Source: Rattus norvegicus
Taxonomy: Eukaryota > Chordata > Mammalia > Rodentia > Muridae
Assembly (NCBI RefSeq): GCF_036323735.1
Contig: NC_086026.1
Location: 71,129,039 to 71,193,038 of the forward strand
DNA: 64,000 nt
Direction: 5' to 3'
The position numbers and the translations under genes were made by a program. A model generated the notes under the pieces. That model was not told the DNA's origin, ran no database searches, and saw only the letters and a program-made list of their open reading frames with translations. How positions within the stretch are numbered: the first letter of the stretch is position 1; every line of letters begins with the position of its first letter. This document shows, one piece after another, positions 29,938-41,370 of this stretch.

Positions 29938-32190
29938 TTCTGGTTTTTACTTTTTCCCCAACTTCTTAAGCTGAGTCGAGTCCTCCACTCCAGTTATCTG
30001 AACCCTCCCTTCTCTATTCTCCTATGGTGCTAAGGAGTCCTGGTGCTGCAGGAAAGCTGGAGCTCAAGGGACATCCACCGAGCCATCGTCATAGTGCCCA
30101 AAGCATGCCGACCTTGGCCCATATGACAGAGGAGACTGTATCTGCCCTGGCTGGGAAATCAGGTCTCTACAACCCCTTCCCATTGCTCCTAACTGAGTTC
30201 TCACCATCACACCCTGTGCACTCCCTAAGATGCCACCATTGGCTGAGCACACGGTAAGCGTTCTGCAAAGCTCGGGTGGAAGAATAGGTGAGTGAGTGGA
30301 TGAGTAAACAAGGCATGTGTGGACAGAAGAGTGGCTCAGAGAATAACCGAATGCCTGGAAGAGGAACATATCCTAGTGCTGCTATTTCGACAGCTAAGGT
30401 TGGGTAAGGACAGACGTCTGTCTTTACGTTTTCCTTGGTAGTAATAGAGAATTCTGATGTGGGCTGAGCACACATGGAGGTCAGAAGGAGTTTGAATGGA
30501 AGACACAGTGCTATATTAAACCCTCAGACCTGATTGCATCCCTGCATGCCTCTTATATGGTGTCACTATGATTCTGTCCATGCCCCTCTCTTGATATTGT
30601 GGGTGGTCAAATGAGATCATGGATACATGAGTGTTGGCCGAACGCTGAGGTCTGCACTTAGACCTCGGCATTCTCTTTATTCTTAGTATGAGGCTGAAAG
30701 AAGTCAATGGTGGGTCAGACTTGTGCTAGCATGGAGCAGGGTCCCCCTGGCAAGCTTCAGGGTCTGCATCTAACCCCGGTGTCACCTGTGCCCCACCTGG
30801 CTACTCTGAGAAGCCACAGAATATATGGGCCGACTAAGGAAAGAGCCCTCTGAAGGTTGACAGGAGACAAGACAAGGACTTCATACACAGGATACCACCC
30901 ACAGTGGAAATAGTGGGTGCCCACCTGGGCCCGGCTCCCTGTACTCTCCCACACCCCCTTCAGACCTGTGGAACCTTCCACACCTGTGATCTGCTGAAGC
31001 ATACACTTATGTGTAGTTCCAAAATAGGGTGTTGGGCAGAGGAAATGGAAACCTTGCACCCTGATTCACACTTACCAGTACCCAGAAAGTCCCCCAAAAC
31101 ACCCAACACCATGGGGACCTGCCCACTGGCCCAGCTGGCCCAGCTGCCTGGTGATGGATCATATCTGTGCCCATCTGCTCCTGTGTCCCCACAGAAGGTG
31201 GCTGTGTGGAAGCCCAGCTCACTACAGCCATGAAGCCTCGGGGGTCACTGAAGCATGGACCCCACATATCAGCTAGAACAGAAGAGTTGGAATATTTCCT
31301 ATGCAATGGTAATCTTTCTTTGATGCAAAGCTCTACGAAGCAGGCATTAGCAGAGCTGACTCTGGTACGGTGGTGTGAAAAATCCTGGCTCTCCCTCACA
31401 TGTAGAGCCAAATGTGCACTGAAACATGTCTACAAACTATTCAGAACACCCAAAAGCACCCGATTCAGAACATCCAAAAACAGACCTGTCTTGATGAATG
31501 CGGTGAGCTGAGGCCCCAAAAGAAACAACTATCTAAGATCAGGATAGCAGTGATGGAGATGGGGTTACATCCTGGATCCTGCTGACTCAAGAGGCAGCAA
31601 CCTCTTGAGGATTAGCTGCTGAGTCCAGATTGCAGGGTTAGAAGTACCTGCGCATGTCATGGGGTGGCCCGTGTGGACTGTTGTCCAACCTCGAAGCCTT
31701 GCTCCGAATCACTGCACTTGTAGGAATGCCTTGGAAACCCACGTTGTTAATGGACCAGCTAAGCAACAGGAATACTAAGGTCAGAGCCAGGGCCCTCGTC
31801 CTGATTCTAACTGCTTCTTACCTGCCAGCGACCTTGGGCCAAAGGCTGCTATCAACTTGACTCATGGCCTCGGGATCCCTTCCAGTCTCAGCACTCCTCA
31901 CGGAGGCAAATGAGGTGAGGCTTCGTTATCTGCAGCTACTACAAGGACCCCTCTAAGGAGGAAATGGGCTCTGTTTGGAGTGACGCCTTCTGGAGGAGAC
32001 GGCAGGGTCTGAAAGCATATGGCACGTGCCACAGCCAAGGCCACGGGGCAAAGGCCAATTTGCTCTGCAGGGCGTGTGGAAAGGAGGAGGAACATTTTGA
32101 TGTGAAAAAGAGGAGAAAGAACCAGAGAAGGAAGGAACTGGGGAAGGGAAAGATAATACGGAGCTGCCTAAGAAAAAGCAAGCGAGATGG
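29938..32190. other. Unassigned sequence, no gene seen
   Basis: About 2.2 kb with few recognisable repeats. A weak SINE-like piece lies near 30455-30500. Overlapping frames of 114 (plus, 31167-31511) and 134 (minus, 31007-31411) residues give no recognisable homology, and neither is bounded by clear splice signals. Confidence 0.5.
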
Positions 32191-32197
32191 TGTGATT

Positions 32198-32210
32198 GGG
32201 GGGGGGGGGG
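32198..32210 (+). repeat. 13-base G homopolymer
   Basis: Uninterrupted G run, slippage-prone. Confidence 0.9.
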
Positions 32211-32865
32211 AGCACACTAATGACAACTTGAACTCCTTAGCACTGTAGTGATGCAAATCCTTGCCTACTCCCACCTCACCCTGCCCCATCTTCAAAGGAA
32301 ACCAGTCTCACCCACCAATCTCTGGGCCAGCAGATGGCTCTGTGGAAATGGAGAGGAGGCTGAACTCTCCATCTGGTCCATCTGAGGAGATGGAGACAGT
32401 ACATGAAACACCAGGAGCCTGAGGCTATGAAAGCCCACAGCATATGGAGCCCTAGAGAGTCCCAGAAAATGTGGGCTCCTAGGCCTTCTGCAGAAGAGAA
32501 ACTTGGTTTAAAGCAATCTCACTTGGATCACAAAAGACAGGGACAACCCTAATGAGATATTATTAGAACTGGGTAATGGTTTTTAATCCTCTGAAACTTG
32601 TCTATATAAAAAGCAATGTGGATGGCAAAAGTCACTACATTTTAGGGTGCTGAGGAAGATCTTGGGAACTCACTAAAGATTCAGAGCACAAATGCCACAG
32701 ACTCTCAGTTAGTGGGACTCTGGCAGATACTGGGATGAGGTAGTGACACAATTCTAGCTACAATTAGCTTAATGGGGGGAGGGGGACAGGACATGGCCCT
32801 ACTGATAAGAAACTCTGCCAATACAAACGTTGGGGCCTGACTGCAAGCTTCCAAATCACCCAAGA
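32211..32865. other. Unassigned sequence
   Basis: Nothing recognised with confidence. Confidence 0.5.
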
Positions 32866-33003
32866 AATTGGGCACAGCGGCACGCACGTGTAATTCCAGT
32901 ATTGAGAGGCAGAGGCAGGTAGGTCTCTGTGAGTGCTGGGCCAAACTGCTCTGCATAGCAACTTCTAGGCCATCCAAGATTATATAATAAGGCCTTGTAT
33001 TTA
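32866..33003 (+). mobile_element. B1-type SINE, decayed
   Basis: TTGGGCACAGCGGCACGCAC, GTAATTCCAGTATTGAGAGG, CAGAGGCAGGTAGGTC and AGGCCATCCAAGATTATATA resemble B1 in order. A GGAGGA tract (33005-33075) replaces the poly-A tail. Confidence 0.7.
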
Positions 33004-33552
33004 GAAGAGGAGGAGGGGGAGGGAGGAAGATGAAAGATGGAGAGAAGGAGGGAGGGAAGGAGGGAGAGAGGGAGAGGCTTGGGACACTCAGGTGAACATG
33101 GAGCCTCCGCTCTCAATGGCTAATGTCTATCATGATTCTAGAAAGTACATGTAGAAGATGCCTCTCAGTACGGCAGGCAGCTGGTACAGGGCCTGTGCAG
33201 GTGGCCTCCCCGTTAAGCCATGAGACAGTGGCACAGTGAGGCTGGAAAGCCTTGGCCTCAGCACCTGACAGAAGACTAAAGTTGGAATGGTCATCCTGGG
33301 CTCAGGGGGAAAGTCTCTGGATGATTACTGGGAAGCTAGAGCCTTAATGACAACAGCTGGGGACAATCAGCCAGCGGGACCAGCCCTCCTGGAAAACATT
33401 TGAATCTAAGCTCCAAACCTGTAGCACGTATGCACATAGAGCACAGAACATGACCCTAAAGCCACCTACCCGTTTCCACTTCAGAATAACATTTATCAAA
33501 TCAAAAGAGGAAAGGAGGAGTTACTTCAACCTCACTCTCCCTCCCCCTCCTC

Positions 33553-33589
<37 letters not shown>

Positions 33590-33591
33590 GC
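33553..33591. repeat. (TG)n microsatellite
   Basis: About 19 TG units with one T interruption. Confidence 0.95.
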
Positions 33592-34443
33592 ATACGTATA
33601 TGTGTCCATGTTTGTGTGGGCATGCCCATGTCTGAATACATGCATGAGGCCAGGGGCTGATATCAAATGGTTTCTTCAATGCTGCTCCACCTTATTTTTA
33701 AACAATATGCTAATGCTTTGGGAATTTCATACTATATCTCACTATCACCATCCCCTCCCGTCCCCTGCCTCCTCCCAGATCTACCCTCACCTCTCCACCA
33801 GCCCAACTTCTCCCATCAAGTCCAGTGTGTGTTGCCCAACCACTCTTCGATTTGAAGTCTGTCCTGGAGTGTGGCCCACATGCCAGAGGACTCTCCATCA
33901 AACGGTACCAGAAGCCATCAAATGCCAGCAGCTTCTCAGAGTGTGGTGGGATTTCACGCCCATCTCCTCGCTCCAGGCTGGAGTTTTGTCCAGCTTTAGC
34001 TTGTGTGAGTCCTGGGCATGCTGTCCCAGTTACTCTGAGTTTGTATATGTAGCTGTCCTGCTGTGTCCAGAAACCCCTGGCTCCTTGAAGTCATCTGCCA
34101 CCTCTGGTTCTTAAACTTTTTCCAGCTCCTCTTCCACAGAGATCCCTGGGCCTGGGAGGGAGGGATGGGAATGTCCCATTTAGGGCTGAGCACTCCACGG
34201 TCTCAGTCTCTGCTTGTTGACCAGCTGAGGGTCTCTGTGTCGATTGCCACCTATGGCAAGGAGAAGCTTCTCTGATGACAGTTGGGACATGCATCCTCTA
34301 GGTCAGACTCTCTGTGGAAACAACCCACAGTATTTTTGATCCTCTCACCGATTCTGGGGCCTAACAATTAAGCTAAAGTGGCTGGCCAGTACGTTCCAAG
34401 GGCCCTCCCACCTCCTGATTAACCCTAGCATATGCTTTTGTTT
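33592..34443. other. Unassigned; possible degraded LINE/SINE pieces
   Basis: The 186-residue plus-strand frame from 33554 begins in the TG repeat and then runs through ordinary sequence. I see no protein family in it. Confidence 0.45.
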
Positions 34444-34518
34444 GGATGCCAGGATCCCAACTCCACTACTCATGCTTACAGAGCAGGTGCCTTAACCACT
34501 GAGCCATCTCCCCAGCCC
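34444..34518 (-). mobile_element. SINE head fragment, antisense
   Basis: GGATGCCAGGATCCCAACTC, ACTCATGCTTACAGAGCAGG and CACTGAGCCATCTCCCCAGC are the complement of a rodent SINE head. Confidence 0.8.
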
Positions 34519-35250
34519 ACACTTCTTGAAATCTCAGTTTTCAGTCTGTCAAGTGAGAATTCCAGACTCAAATTTACCAGGGGAAACAGTAAAAATGCTT
34601 CCAGGAAGATGTGGACAGCAGCTGGTGGAGATATGACAGGAAATGGTGCTGGGGAAAGTAGATAAGCCTCAAATTTCTCTTCAGGCTGATAGCATCTCTT
34701 AAAATTCAGACTGTGGAAGTTCATGGAGTCTTGGTGTCTTCCAATCTCCTTTCTCCTACCCCCAAGGGCTTAGCCATATATCCATAGGGCTACCATGTAA
34801 CTTCAGCCAGGATCTAGGAAGCATACCCTGTGGGTGCCTATGTTAGGTACGACTGTAAAGTGCCCAGAATCCAGCCCTGGAGAGGCTGGGGAGGAGGTGA
34901 TGTCTGAATTCGGCGTCTCCTCTTCCCACAGCAGTTCTAATTCATATTAGCATAGAAGCTGGGAAATCAGAGATCCCACACTCAAGGTTAAAACTAACAG
35001 GACTGCAAAACTTCGCAGACTCAACACTGGTTTCTTTTAACTTATGACCAGGACAGCAGGAGCTCCTCTCTTTAGCCAGACAGATCACAATGACCTGGGA
35101 GCTTTCTGGAATCGGGAGAAAAGTCTGTTTGCTGAGGGCCTCAACATTTAGGGTCACAGTACAGAGGCCCTCAATCCTCAAGACCTCTCCACAGGAAGGG
35201 CAGAACTTTTTCATCTTCCCACAGTGAAATGGAAATCCCAAGAGCATAGA
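34519..35250. other. Unassigned single-copy sequence
   Basis: A 132-residue minus-strand frame (34942-35340) runs through it. It contains two Cys pairs (GKMKKFCPSCGEVL) but no complete zinc-binding domain, and it continues into the neighbouring repeat, so I do not call it. Confidence 0.45.
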
Positions 35251-35254
35251 TGTC

Positions 35255-35627
35255 TTAATTAGGTTTCTGCTGCTGAATGAAACACAATGGCCAAAAGCTA
35301 CATGGGGATGGGGGCGGGGAGGGTTATTGTAGCCTGTCATGAAGAAAGTCTGGACAGGAGCTGGAGGCAGGAGCTGATGCAGAGACCATGGAGGAACACG
35401 GTTTACTGGCTTGCCTCTCGTGGCCTGCTCAGCCTGCTTTCTTACACAACCCAGGACTACCTAACCAGGGATGGCCCCACGGACTGTGCACTGGGCCCTC
35501 CCACATCAATCATCAAACAGGAAACTGCAGCACAGGTTTGCCTATAGGCCAATCAGACGTGGGCATTTTCCTCAGTTGGGGTTCCTCTACCCAGATAACT
35601 TCAGCCTGTGTCCAGTTGACAAAAAAA
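35255..35627. mobile_element. URR1-like rodent repeat, good copy
   Basis: TTAATTAGGTTTCTGCTGCT, ATGGCCAAAAGCTACATGGG, GGAGCTGATGCAGAGACCAT, GGCTTGCCTCTCGTGGCC, GCTCAGCCTGCTTTCTTAC and CCTGTGTCCAGTTGAC follow the family from end to end, in the orientation opposite to the copy at 43865. Confidence 0.65.
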
Positions 35628-35708
35628 GAATGAAGATAATAGAATAATTGCACACAGACACACCGAACCTCTACTTGGGGTTGCCTCTGTTTAAAGGCAG
35701 GCAGAGTT

Positions 35709-35721
35709 CCTAGCTTTCTTT
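35709..35721 (+). repeat. Target-site duplication of B2, left
   Basis: CCTAGCTTTCTTT here and again at 35916-35928 bracket the B2 element. Confidence 0.88.
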
Positions 35722-35915
35722 CTTTCTTTCTTTTTTCTTAAAGATTTATTTGTTTGTTTCATATAAGTACACTGTTGTCTCAAGACACACCAGAAGAGGG
35801 CATCGGATTCCATTACAGACGGTTGTGAGTCACCATGTGGTTGCTGGGAATTGAACTCAGGACCTCTGGAAGAGCAGTTAGTGCTCTTAACCACTGAGCC
35901 ATCTCCCCAGCACCC
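35722..35915 (-). mobile_element. B2 SINE, antisense, with target duplications
   Basis: On the minus strand: GGGGAGATGGCTCAGTGG head, TTAAGAGCACTAACTGCTCT, GAACCACATGG-type middle and a CCGATGCCCTCTTCTGGTGT segment, then an A-rich tail (TTTCTTAAAGATTTATTTG on the plus strand). The 13-bp duplications flank it. The plus strand carries CCAGAAGAGGGCATCGG, the B2-borne CTCF-like motif. B2 is a tRNA-derived SINE mobilised by L1. Confidence 0.9.
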
Positions 35916-35928
35916 CCTAGCTTTCTTT
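35916..35928 (+). repeat. Target-site duplication of B2, right
   Basis: Exact partner of 35709-35721. Confidence 0.88.
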
Positions 35929-36220
35929 GTGTAGTTTAGAGTTTCCTAAATAGGAGCCAGCCTATCACTTCTCCAGCTGGGACCACATTGATTCTCAAGT
36001 CTCCCAGGCATCAAACCCACTGCAATAGACACACCGAATTCAAGCCAGAGATGGAAAATAGGATTTGTTTTCAAGACACCCACAGAAGAGCAAGTACTAA
36101 AATCAATAGTCAGTACTGAAGAAATGTTTAATGTCTTTAATTAAAAGTTAACAAAATTACATGTCGACACCAAGTACCTGTTCAGACCTGGTGCTCCGCA
36201 TGTTGCAAGATTCCAGTGAA

Positions 36221-36270
36221 GAGCTTGGGAGGTGGCTCAGTGGCTAAAGTGCTTGCCACATGCGACCGTC
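36221..36270 (+). mobile_element. SINE head only
   Basis: CTTGGGAGGTGGCTCAGTGG and CTAAAGTGCTTGCC make a tRNA-type SINE head. The rest is unrecognisable. Confidence 0.6.
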
Positions 36271-36685
36271 AGTCCCATTTGTCGGCTAGATGCAATCTAG
36301 AACAACCTGAGAGATGGGTCTTTGGGGATGCGAACTCATTGTGTTTTCTATCAGAACCTCGGAGAGCTGGGGGACCCACACCTGACAAGGGCTTGAAGGA
36401 GGAGTCAAACCAATGAGGTTGGTGGATCGGAAACAACCCGTGGTGCAGAACGTGAGGCTACAGTGCAGGGGCAGAGAGGTAGAGTCCTGTCCTGGGGACC
36501 AAGAGCCACTGAGCTACAAAGGCAGCTTTGGTATGTCAAGAGCCCAGGACAAAGCTGTGGCCAGGCCATGAGGCCTTGGTCAATAGAATGTGAGCAACAA
36601 ACAGGGCCATGGGGCCCTGAGAGTCCAAGGGTGAAATTTCTATAGTGTTAGGTATGGCTGTCACATAAACAAAGGGCTTATTTAT

Positions 36686-36722
36686 CATCCATTTATTCAT
36701 CCATCCATCTATCCATCCATTT
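36686..36722. repeat. (ATCC)n microsatellite
   Basis: CATCC/TATCC tetranucleotides, imperfect. Confidence 0.88.
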
Positions 36723-36724
36723 AT

Positions 36725-36895
36725 AGTTTTTGAAACAGAATCTCACACAGCTGAGCCGGGCTTTGAACTCCCAGTTGTCATGAGCTCTGCTTCCCATGAA
36801 ATTGCAGGCATTTGCCTCCACAGCCTAGCATAACTGCTGGGGATCAAGCCCAGGACTCTCTCGTATGCCAGGCAAGCTCTCTATATTGAGCCTGG
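36725..36895 (-). mobile_element. B4-type SINE, antisense
   Basis: Minus-strand: TATAGAGAGCTTGCCTGGCA, GGGCTTGATCCCCAGCAG, TATGCTAGGCTGTGG, AATGCCTGCAATTTC and TGTGAGATTCTG, TTTCAAAAAC. The tRNA head is fused to a B1-like tail. Confidence 0.72.
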
Positions 36896-37212
36896 CGAAG
36901 GGTTTTTAGTATATGACATCGCAGAGGACAAGCAAAATTGTATGTTGTAGTCAAGTGAAGACTGCCCTGGAGAGCCCACTGGGAGGAGAAACAAGCCCAC
37001 ACACTTGGTTTCTTCTCAGTTAAAATATTTCGGTCTTCACACACAAATCCATCTCAAAAAGGTACACAGGCATTCTCTCGAAACTCAAGAACTTTCCGAT
37101 TTCAATGCTATGATTTTTGCTGAATATTAAATATTTACTTAGCTAAACAGCTCTCAAATTGTACATTGGGTGTCTACGTGTTTCCTAGCTGTTTTGTTAT
37201 TTAAGATTATTA
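36896..37212. promoter_or_regulatory. Candidate conserved noncoding block 5
   Basis: AT-rich, repeat-free stretch with AAATATTTCGGTC, CTGAATATTAAATATTTAC, TGTTATTTAAGATTATTAAG and retained CpGs. It begins a 1.5-kb interval (36.9-38.4 kb) interrupted by only one B1. Confidence 0.38.
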
Positions 37213-37355
37213 AGCGAGCCAGTGTGATGGTACTTATCTGTAGGTCTTGGGAACCTAAGACAGGAGAACTTCCCATCTGAAGCCAGCCTAGGCTACACCA
37301 GTGAGTTCCAGAAGAGCTCAGGCTACAGAGCAAGACTCTTGTCTCCAAGAACAAC
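37213..37355 (+). mobile_element. B1 SINE, decayed
   Basis: GAGCCAGTGTGATGGTACTT, ATCTGTAGGTCTTGGGAACC, AGCCAGCCTAGGCTACACC and GAGCAAGACTCTTGTCTCC follow B1 order. Confidence 0.75.
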
Positions 37356-38426
37356 AAAAGAAAATGGCTGCGCAAATTGAGGAGATATTTTTGGTTTGGT
37401 GGTTTGTGATGCGAATATATGAATTTTATATGTACTTTTTGGGGTGGAAGTAGTAGTTTGGAATAAAGTTTGCTGTAAAAAAAAAAAAAAAGCCTAAATA
37501 AGCAAGAGTGTACTTCAGCAGAGTTTGCTCCAGCTTCCGTTACAGTGACACAGGCTGAACGGTCACACTCCTGGTGACGCTTATGAGTGTCTGTATACAG
37601 CGGCCTACAGAATGCTAACTGCATCTGCCTGTTGAACAAGAACATTCAAATCCTACCATTTTGCATTTTATTGGTTAAGCAAACTTGAGGACACATTACA
37701 GAGCACCCAAGTGTAGGAATCTCACGGTGTAACTGTGCTTGTCAATTTCTCTCTGTGTGACACATTTTTCGCTATTTTAGAAAAAAAAATGTTTCTAATA
37801 CGTATTTCCCAACCAGATGCCACCTGAACAGAAGGTGGCCCAGTTGAGACTCTCTCCTCTAGGAGACTGGGTCATTCTCTTGTACCTCCTAGGATGGCTT
37901 TTGACCTCTGTCCTCTGTGAAGCCAGGAGTTCGTGAGCACCTTAGCTGGCATTGGCAAAGGTGGAGCTGAGAGGGGGGCTGTTGTTTCTCTCTGTGAAGG
38001 GACACAGGATTGCTTATTAGGACCACGCTTCTAACATACAGATCTATGATGACATCTTAAAACACAGGGAAGAGATCCCAACTCTAGTGTCCAAATGACA
38101 TCGGCTTTGCCTGAAATCATACAAAGACACCATGGTAACAACAACAACAAAGGGAATTTTCTCCTTTTTCTTCCACCTGTCCGTTTCCTGGTTGCTGGGA
38201 TGGTGGCAATTTCACTTCCAGCAGATTTTTAAAGAAGGATTTTATGTTATGGGTTCTTTCCTCACAGATAATTAATAATATTAATTACCCGAGCAGATCT
38301 AAGGTTTCAATGCACAGTGAAATTCCCAACCTGCTTGTATTTTCCCTACCATCCTAATTAGTTCATGTGGTTGAAAGAGTCCCTTCCAAGAACCCAGACG
38401 ATAAAGAGGAACTACTTCTGTGGTCC
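37356..38426. promoter_or_regulatory. SINE-free block with candidate conserved element 6
   Basis: About 1.07 kb without recognised repeats except a short A run near 37478. The part at about 38225-38370 is the most striking: GATAATTAATAATATTAATT (homeodomain cores), then CCTAATTAGTTCATGTGG and AATGCACAGTGAAATTCCC. No coding frame beyond 163 minus-strand residues that end inside the B1. Inferred regulatory, untested. Confidence 0.38.
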
Positions 38427-38530
38427 AGGCCAATGAGATGACTCAGTGGGTAAAGGTGCTTGCTGCCAAGCCTTGTGGCCCAAGTTCAATTCCCAGAAGG
38501 AGAGAATCAGAGAATCAATTTCTTCTACAA
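38427..38530 (+). mobile_element. RSINE1-type SINE
   Basis: AATGAGATGACTCAGTGGGT, AAAGGTGCTTGCTGCCAAGC and CAAGTTCAATTCCCAGAAGG, AGAGAATCAG match RSINE1. It is interrupted by the (CT)n that follows. Confidence 0.82.
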
Positions 38531-38532
38531 CC

Positions 38533-38598
<66 letters not shown>

Positions 38599-38629
38599 TC
38601 CCTCCCTTCCTCCCTTTTGATTGCTTGCT

Positions 38630-38672
<43 letters not shown>
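38531..38672. repeat. (CT)n and (CA)n microsatellites
   Basis: CT run at 38531-38600 and (AC)20 at 38633-38672, within or at the end of the RSINE1. Ser/Leu frames are artefacts. Confidence 0.96.
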
Positions 38673-38674
<2 letters not shown>

Positions 38675-39156
38675 CATGTGTGTTAGAACCATAACCAGCA
38701 AATGACTGCCTAAAAGTTTTTCTGAGGAATCCTATCTGTTCATTTAAAAAAAATTTTTTGACAACCCCTGCCCCCTGTATCCTGAGCAGAGCATTTTCCT
38801 GCAAATTAAAGCCCATTAAAAACTATTTAAGGAACTCTGTGACAACAGCATTTAACAGAATTAACACCACACACTAAAGACACAGGCAGCAGAAGCCGTG
38901 AAACTTACTGTCGAGTCACGATGGAGACATCTAGAGTTTACTTCTAATTTTCAAGATCCCGTGTACTGCCTGAGTGGCCTTCAGTACTGGTGTGCTAAAT
39001 AATGAAGAATAAAGAATAAAGAAGAATAAAGAAAAAAGAATGCAAGTTTTGAAGTTTGTCTGGCTTGTTTTTGTCATATCAGAAGATGCTACTTAAAAAT
39101 CAATACACTCTCCTAACCTATTGCAAACGGAGAGCATCCCAGTAAACACTGAATCT
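38673..39156. other. Unassigned sequence
   Basis: A short tandem GAATAAAGAA repeat lies at about 39005-39040. No gene or repeat family recognised otherwise. Confidence 0.5.
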
Positions 39157-39311
39157 GGGGCTGAGGAAATGGCTCAGTCAGAGAAGACTTGCCTGGTGGA
39201 GTGGTCACTCTGCAAGCATGAGTGCCTGAGTTGGAGCCCTAGAACCCAAGTAAAGCAGGTGGGCAGAGTGATACTAAAAAGTAAATGTTAAAAATGTGGG
39301 CATGATAGCAT

Positions 39312-39362
<51 letters not shown>

Positions 39363-39444
39363 CATACACACATATACAGAGAGACCAAAGAAGACAGATA
39401 GACAGAGACAGAGATAGATACACACCACACACCACACATAACAC

Positions 39445-39508
<64 letters not shown>

Positions 39509-39600
39509 TTTACTCCCAGCAGAGAGACAGAGGCAGAGCTCCCTGGACTCCCCGGTCAGTCTACCTAACTACTTGGTCAGCTCAGAGACCCTGTCAGTGT
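39157..39600 (+). mobile_element. B4/RSINE-type SINE with internal expansions
   Basis: Head GGGGCTGAGGAAATGGCTCA and GCAAGCATGAGTGCCTGAG, then GGGCATGATAGCATGC. A (CA)n at 39312-39360 and (GA)n at 39445-39505 then interrupt it. The body resumes at about 39510 with CTCCCAGCAGAGAGACAG, GGTCAGTCTACCTAAC and GCTCAGAGACCCTGTC. The microsatellites therefore grew inside the element and not at its tail. Confidence 0.75.
39312..39505. repeat. (CA)n and (GA)n inside a SINE
   Basis: About 25 CA units and about 30 GA units separated by a degenerate CATAGACAGA stretch. Confidence 0.96.
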
Positions 39601-40340
39601 TGTGTCTGCCTGAGTGACTGTCTGCAATGGTAGAGCAGTGAACCTTCAGACATGATTAGAGTGAGATTGCACAGACCCCCATGCAGGCAGTTACGCCTGA
39701 AGCAAAGGAACATTGGTTCAGGTTCCAGAGCTGTCCTTGCTATTCTGAGACGTCCCAGAGACCAGCAGCAACTGCAGCCTCTGGAAGCCTGTCAGAAATG
39801 AAGAATGTTAAGTCCTGACCCAACCTCCTGCTTCTGAGTCAACATGCTGAGGATTGTGTGTGAGAGGCCCTGCTTTCAAGCCTCTCCATCTGGCCTCCTG
39901 GTCTCAGCCTCCAGCGTGATAGACTAGAGGGAGGCCAGCTCCATTCCCTCCTCAACTGTTAAAGGTCCCCAGAGGACCATTCAGCCCTGAATAATACATA
40001 CATATCCCGAGTACAACCATCCCATCCAGTGACCAGGGCAGACATTACTAATCAACCAGGTGACTCTTCCTTTCTGTGCTTGGGCAGAAGTTGCATTTTC
40101 TTCATCTCCAAGAACATAGGAAGCCCTGTCATGGGACTATGGATTCTTCTTACCACTTCTACCCATACTACCAGTGTGATTTAATCCCTTCTTTATTCAC
40201 AGGCTTCTCGTATCCACTTTAATTAAACCTGTCTTCCTAACATCCCGTCAACAATTTCCTATAAAAGTATTGGCTACACTATATAACCATAATGAAACAG
40301 AAATTGAAAGCCACCAGGTGTGAATGATAATCCCCACCCC
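39601..40340. other. Unassigned sequence
   Basis: Ordinary single-copy-looking sequence with no recognised repeat or coding frame. Confidence 0.5.
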
Positions 40341-40620
40341 CAAGGCAGAGCGTAAAGTACCTGCCAGGCAAGCATGATCTAAGTTCAGATTCCCATCACA
40401 TGTCTGAAACACTGGCCATGATGGCACAGCCTGTAACCCCCATGCTGGGGAAGCGGTGGCCGGTGGATCCCCAGGGGTTTCTGGCCAGTTGGTCTAGCCA
40501 ATCAGTGGACTCCAGGCTCAATGAGAGACCCTGTTTCAAAAATATAAGGTTGAGATATACAGAGGGAGACACCCCAATTAAGTCTCATACTTTCACACGC
40601 ACATACAAATACTCTGAAAC
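40341..40620 (+). mobile_element. B4/RSINE-type SINE
   Basis: GCAAGCATGATCTAAGTTCA, ACTGGCCATGATGGCACAGC, CTGTAACCCCCATGCTGGGG, TTTCTGGCCAGTTGGTCTAG, CAATGAGAGACCCTGTTTCA and an ACACCCC...CACACGCAC tail are in order. Confidence 0.8.
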
Positions 40621-40919
40621 CCTGAAGCACACCCCTGTGTCTCCTGGCCATTCAGCTGTGTTCCCATCTCTTTGAGCCTGGAGTTTGTATCTTTGCTGCT
40701 GAGAAAGGACAGTGCACCTAGGATGACTTGATTTTGTGGCCTTCACACGGCTTCCCAACTTCAAGTGCCGTGTGCAAAGAGCAGTGCTCTGAACTTCCCT
40801 TTTGTCCACATGGAATGGGGACCAGTGCCTCCTCTAAGCTGGAGTGCAGCCAGCCAGTGGGAAGCAGCCCACGTCAGTAAGAACCAGAACCTAGCAAAGG
40901 CAGACAGACCAGCTGGGTC

Positions 40920-41225
40920 CAATTTCAAGTGACAATTAATGACAAATTCCTGTAACCACATTAAGGGCCATTGTCGTTCATTTGAAATCGGTTAAACATG
41001 AAAAAAAAATGAAAACCATCTTGAGTCCACGCAATATAAATATTTGTCTGTGTTTTTCTGCCAGTGTCCCAGAGAGACCAGGAGATGTTGGCAGACTGGT
41101 GTTCTATACACAGTCCACAAAGAGGGGGATGCGGAACCTGACTCTCGCCGGGTTCAACTATGTGTCAGCTTTTCCATTTCTTCAGTCAGAAGATAATTAA
41201 ACAATAAGCAGATGGTTCAAGGGAA
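40920..41225. promoter_or_regulatory. Candidate conserved noncoding block 7
   Basis: Repeat-free with CAAGTGACAATTAATGACA, CCATTGTCGTTCATTTG (Sox-like ATTGT core), ATAAATATTTG (forkhead-like), GACTCTCGCCGGGTTC with three CpGs, and AGATAATTAAACAATAAGC. Composition changes abruptly at the following SINE-rich sequence. No coding frame of note. Inference only. Confidence 0.42.
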
Positions 41226-41370
41226 GATTGCTCAATGGTTTGCGGTCCTTGTACTTGCTGTGAACTGCAACGCAGAAAGCTGCCTAGCTAGCGCCTAGCT
41301 GGTTTCTCCCCCCAGGGGAGAAATCTGCTGATTTGCCGTCTGCCACTCTTGAGATCAAGAAGCAAACAAG

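Noticed and set aside
34942..35340. 132-residue minus-strand frame with Cys pairs, possible zinc-finger exon
   Set aside because: The Cys pairs lack the rest of a zinc-binding motif, and the frame runs into an interspersed repeat.
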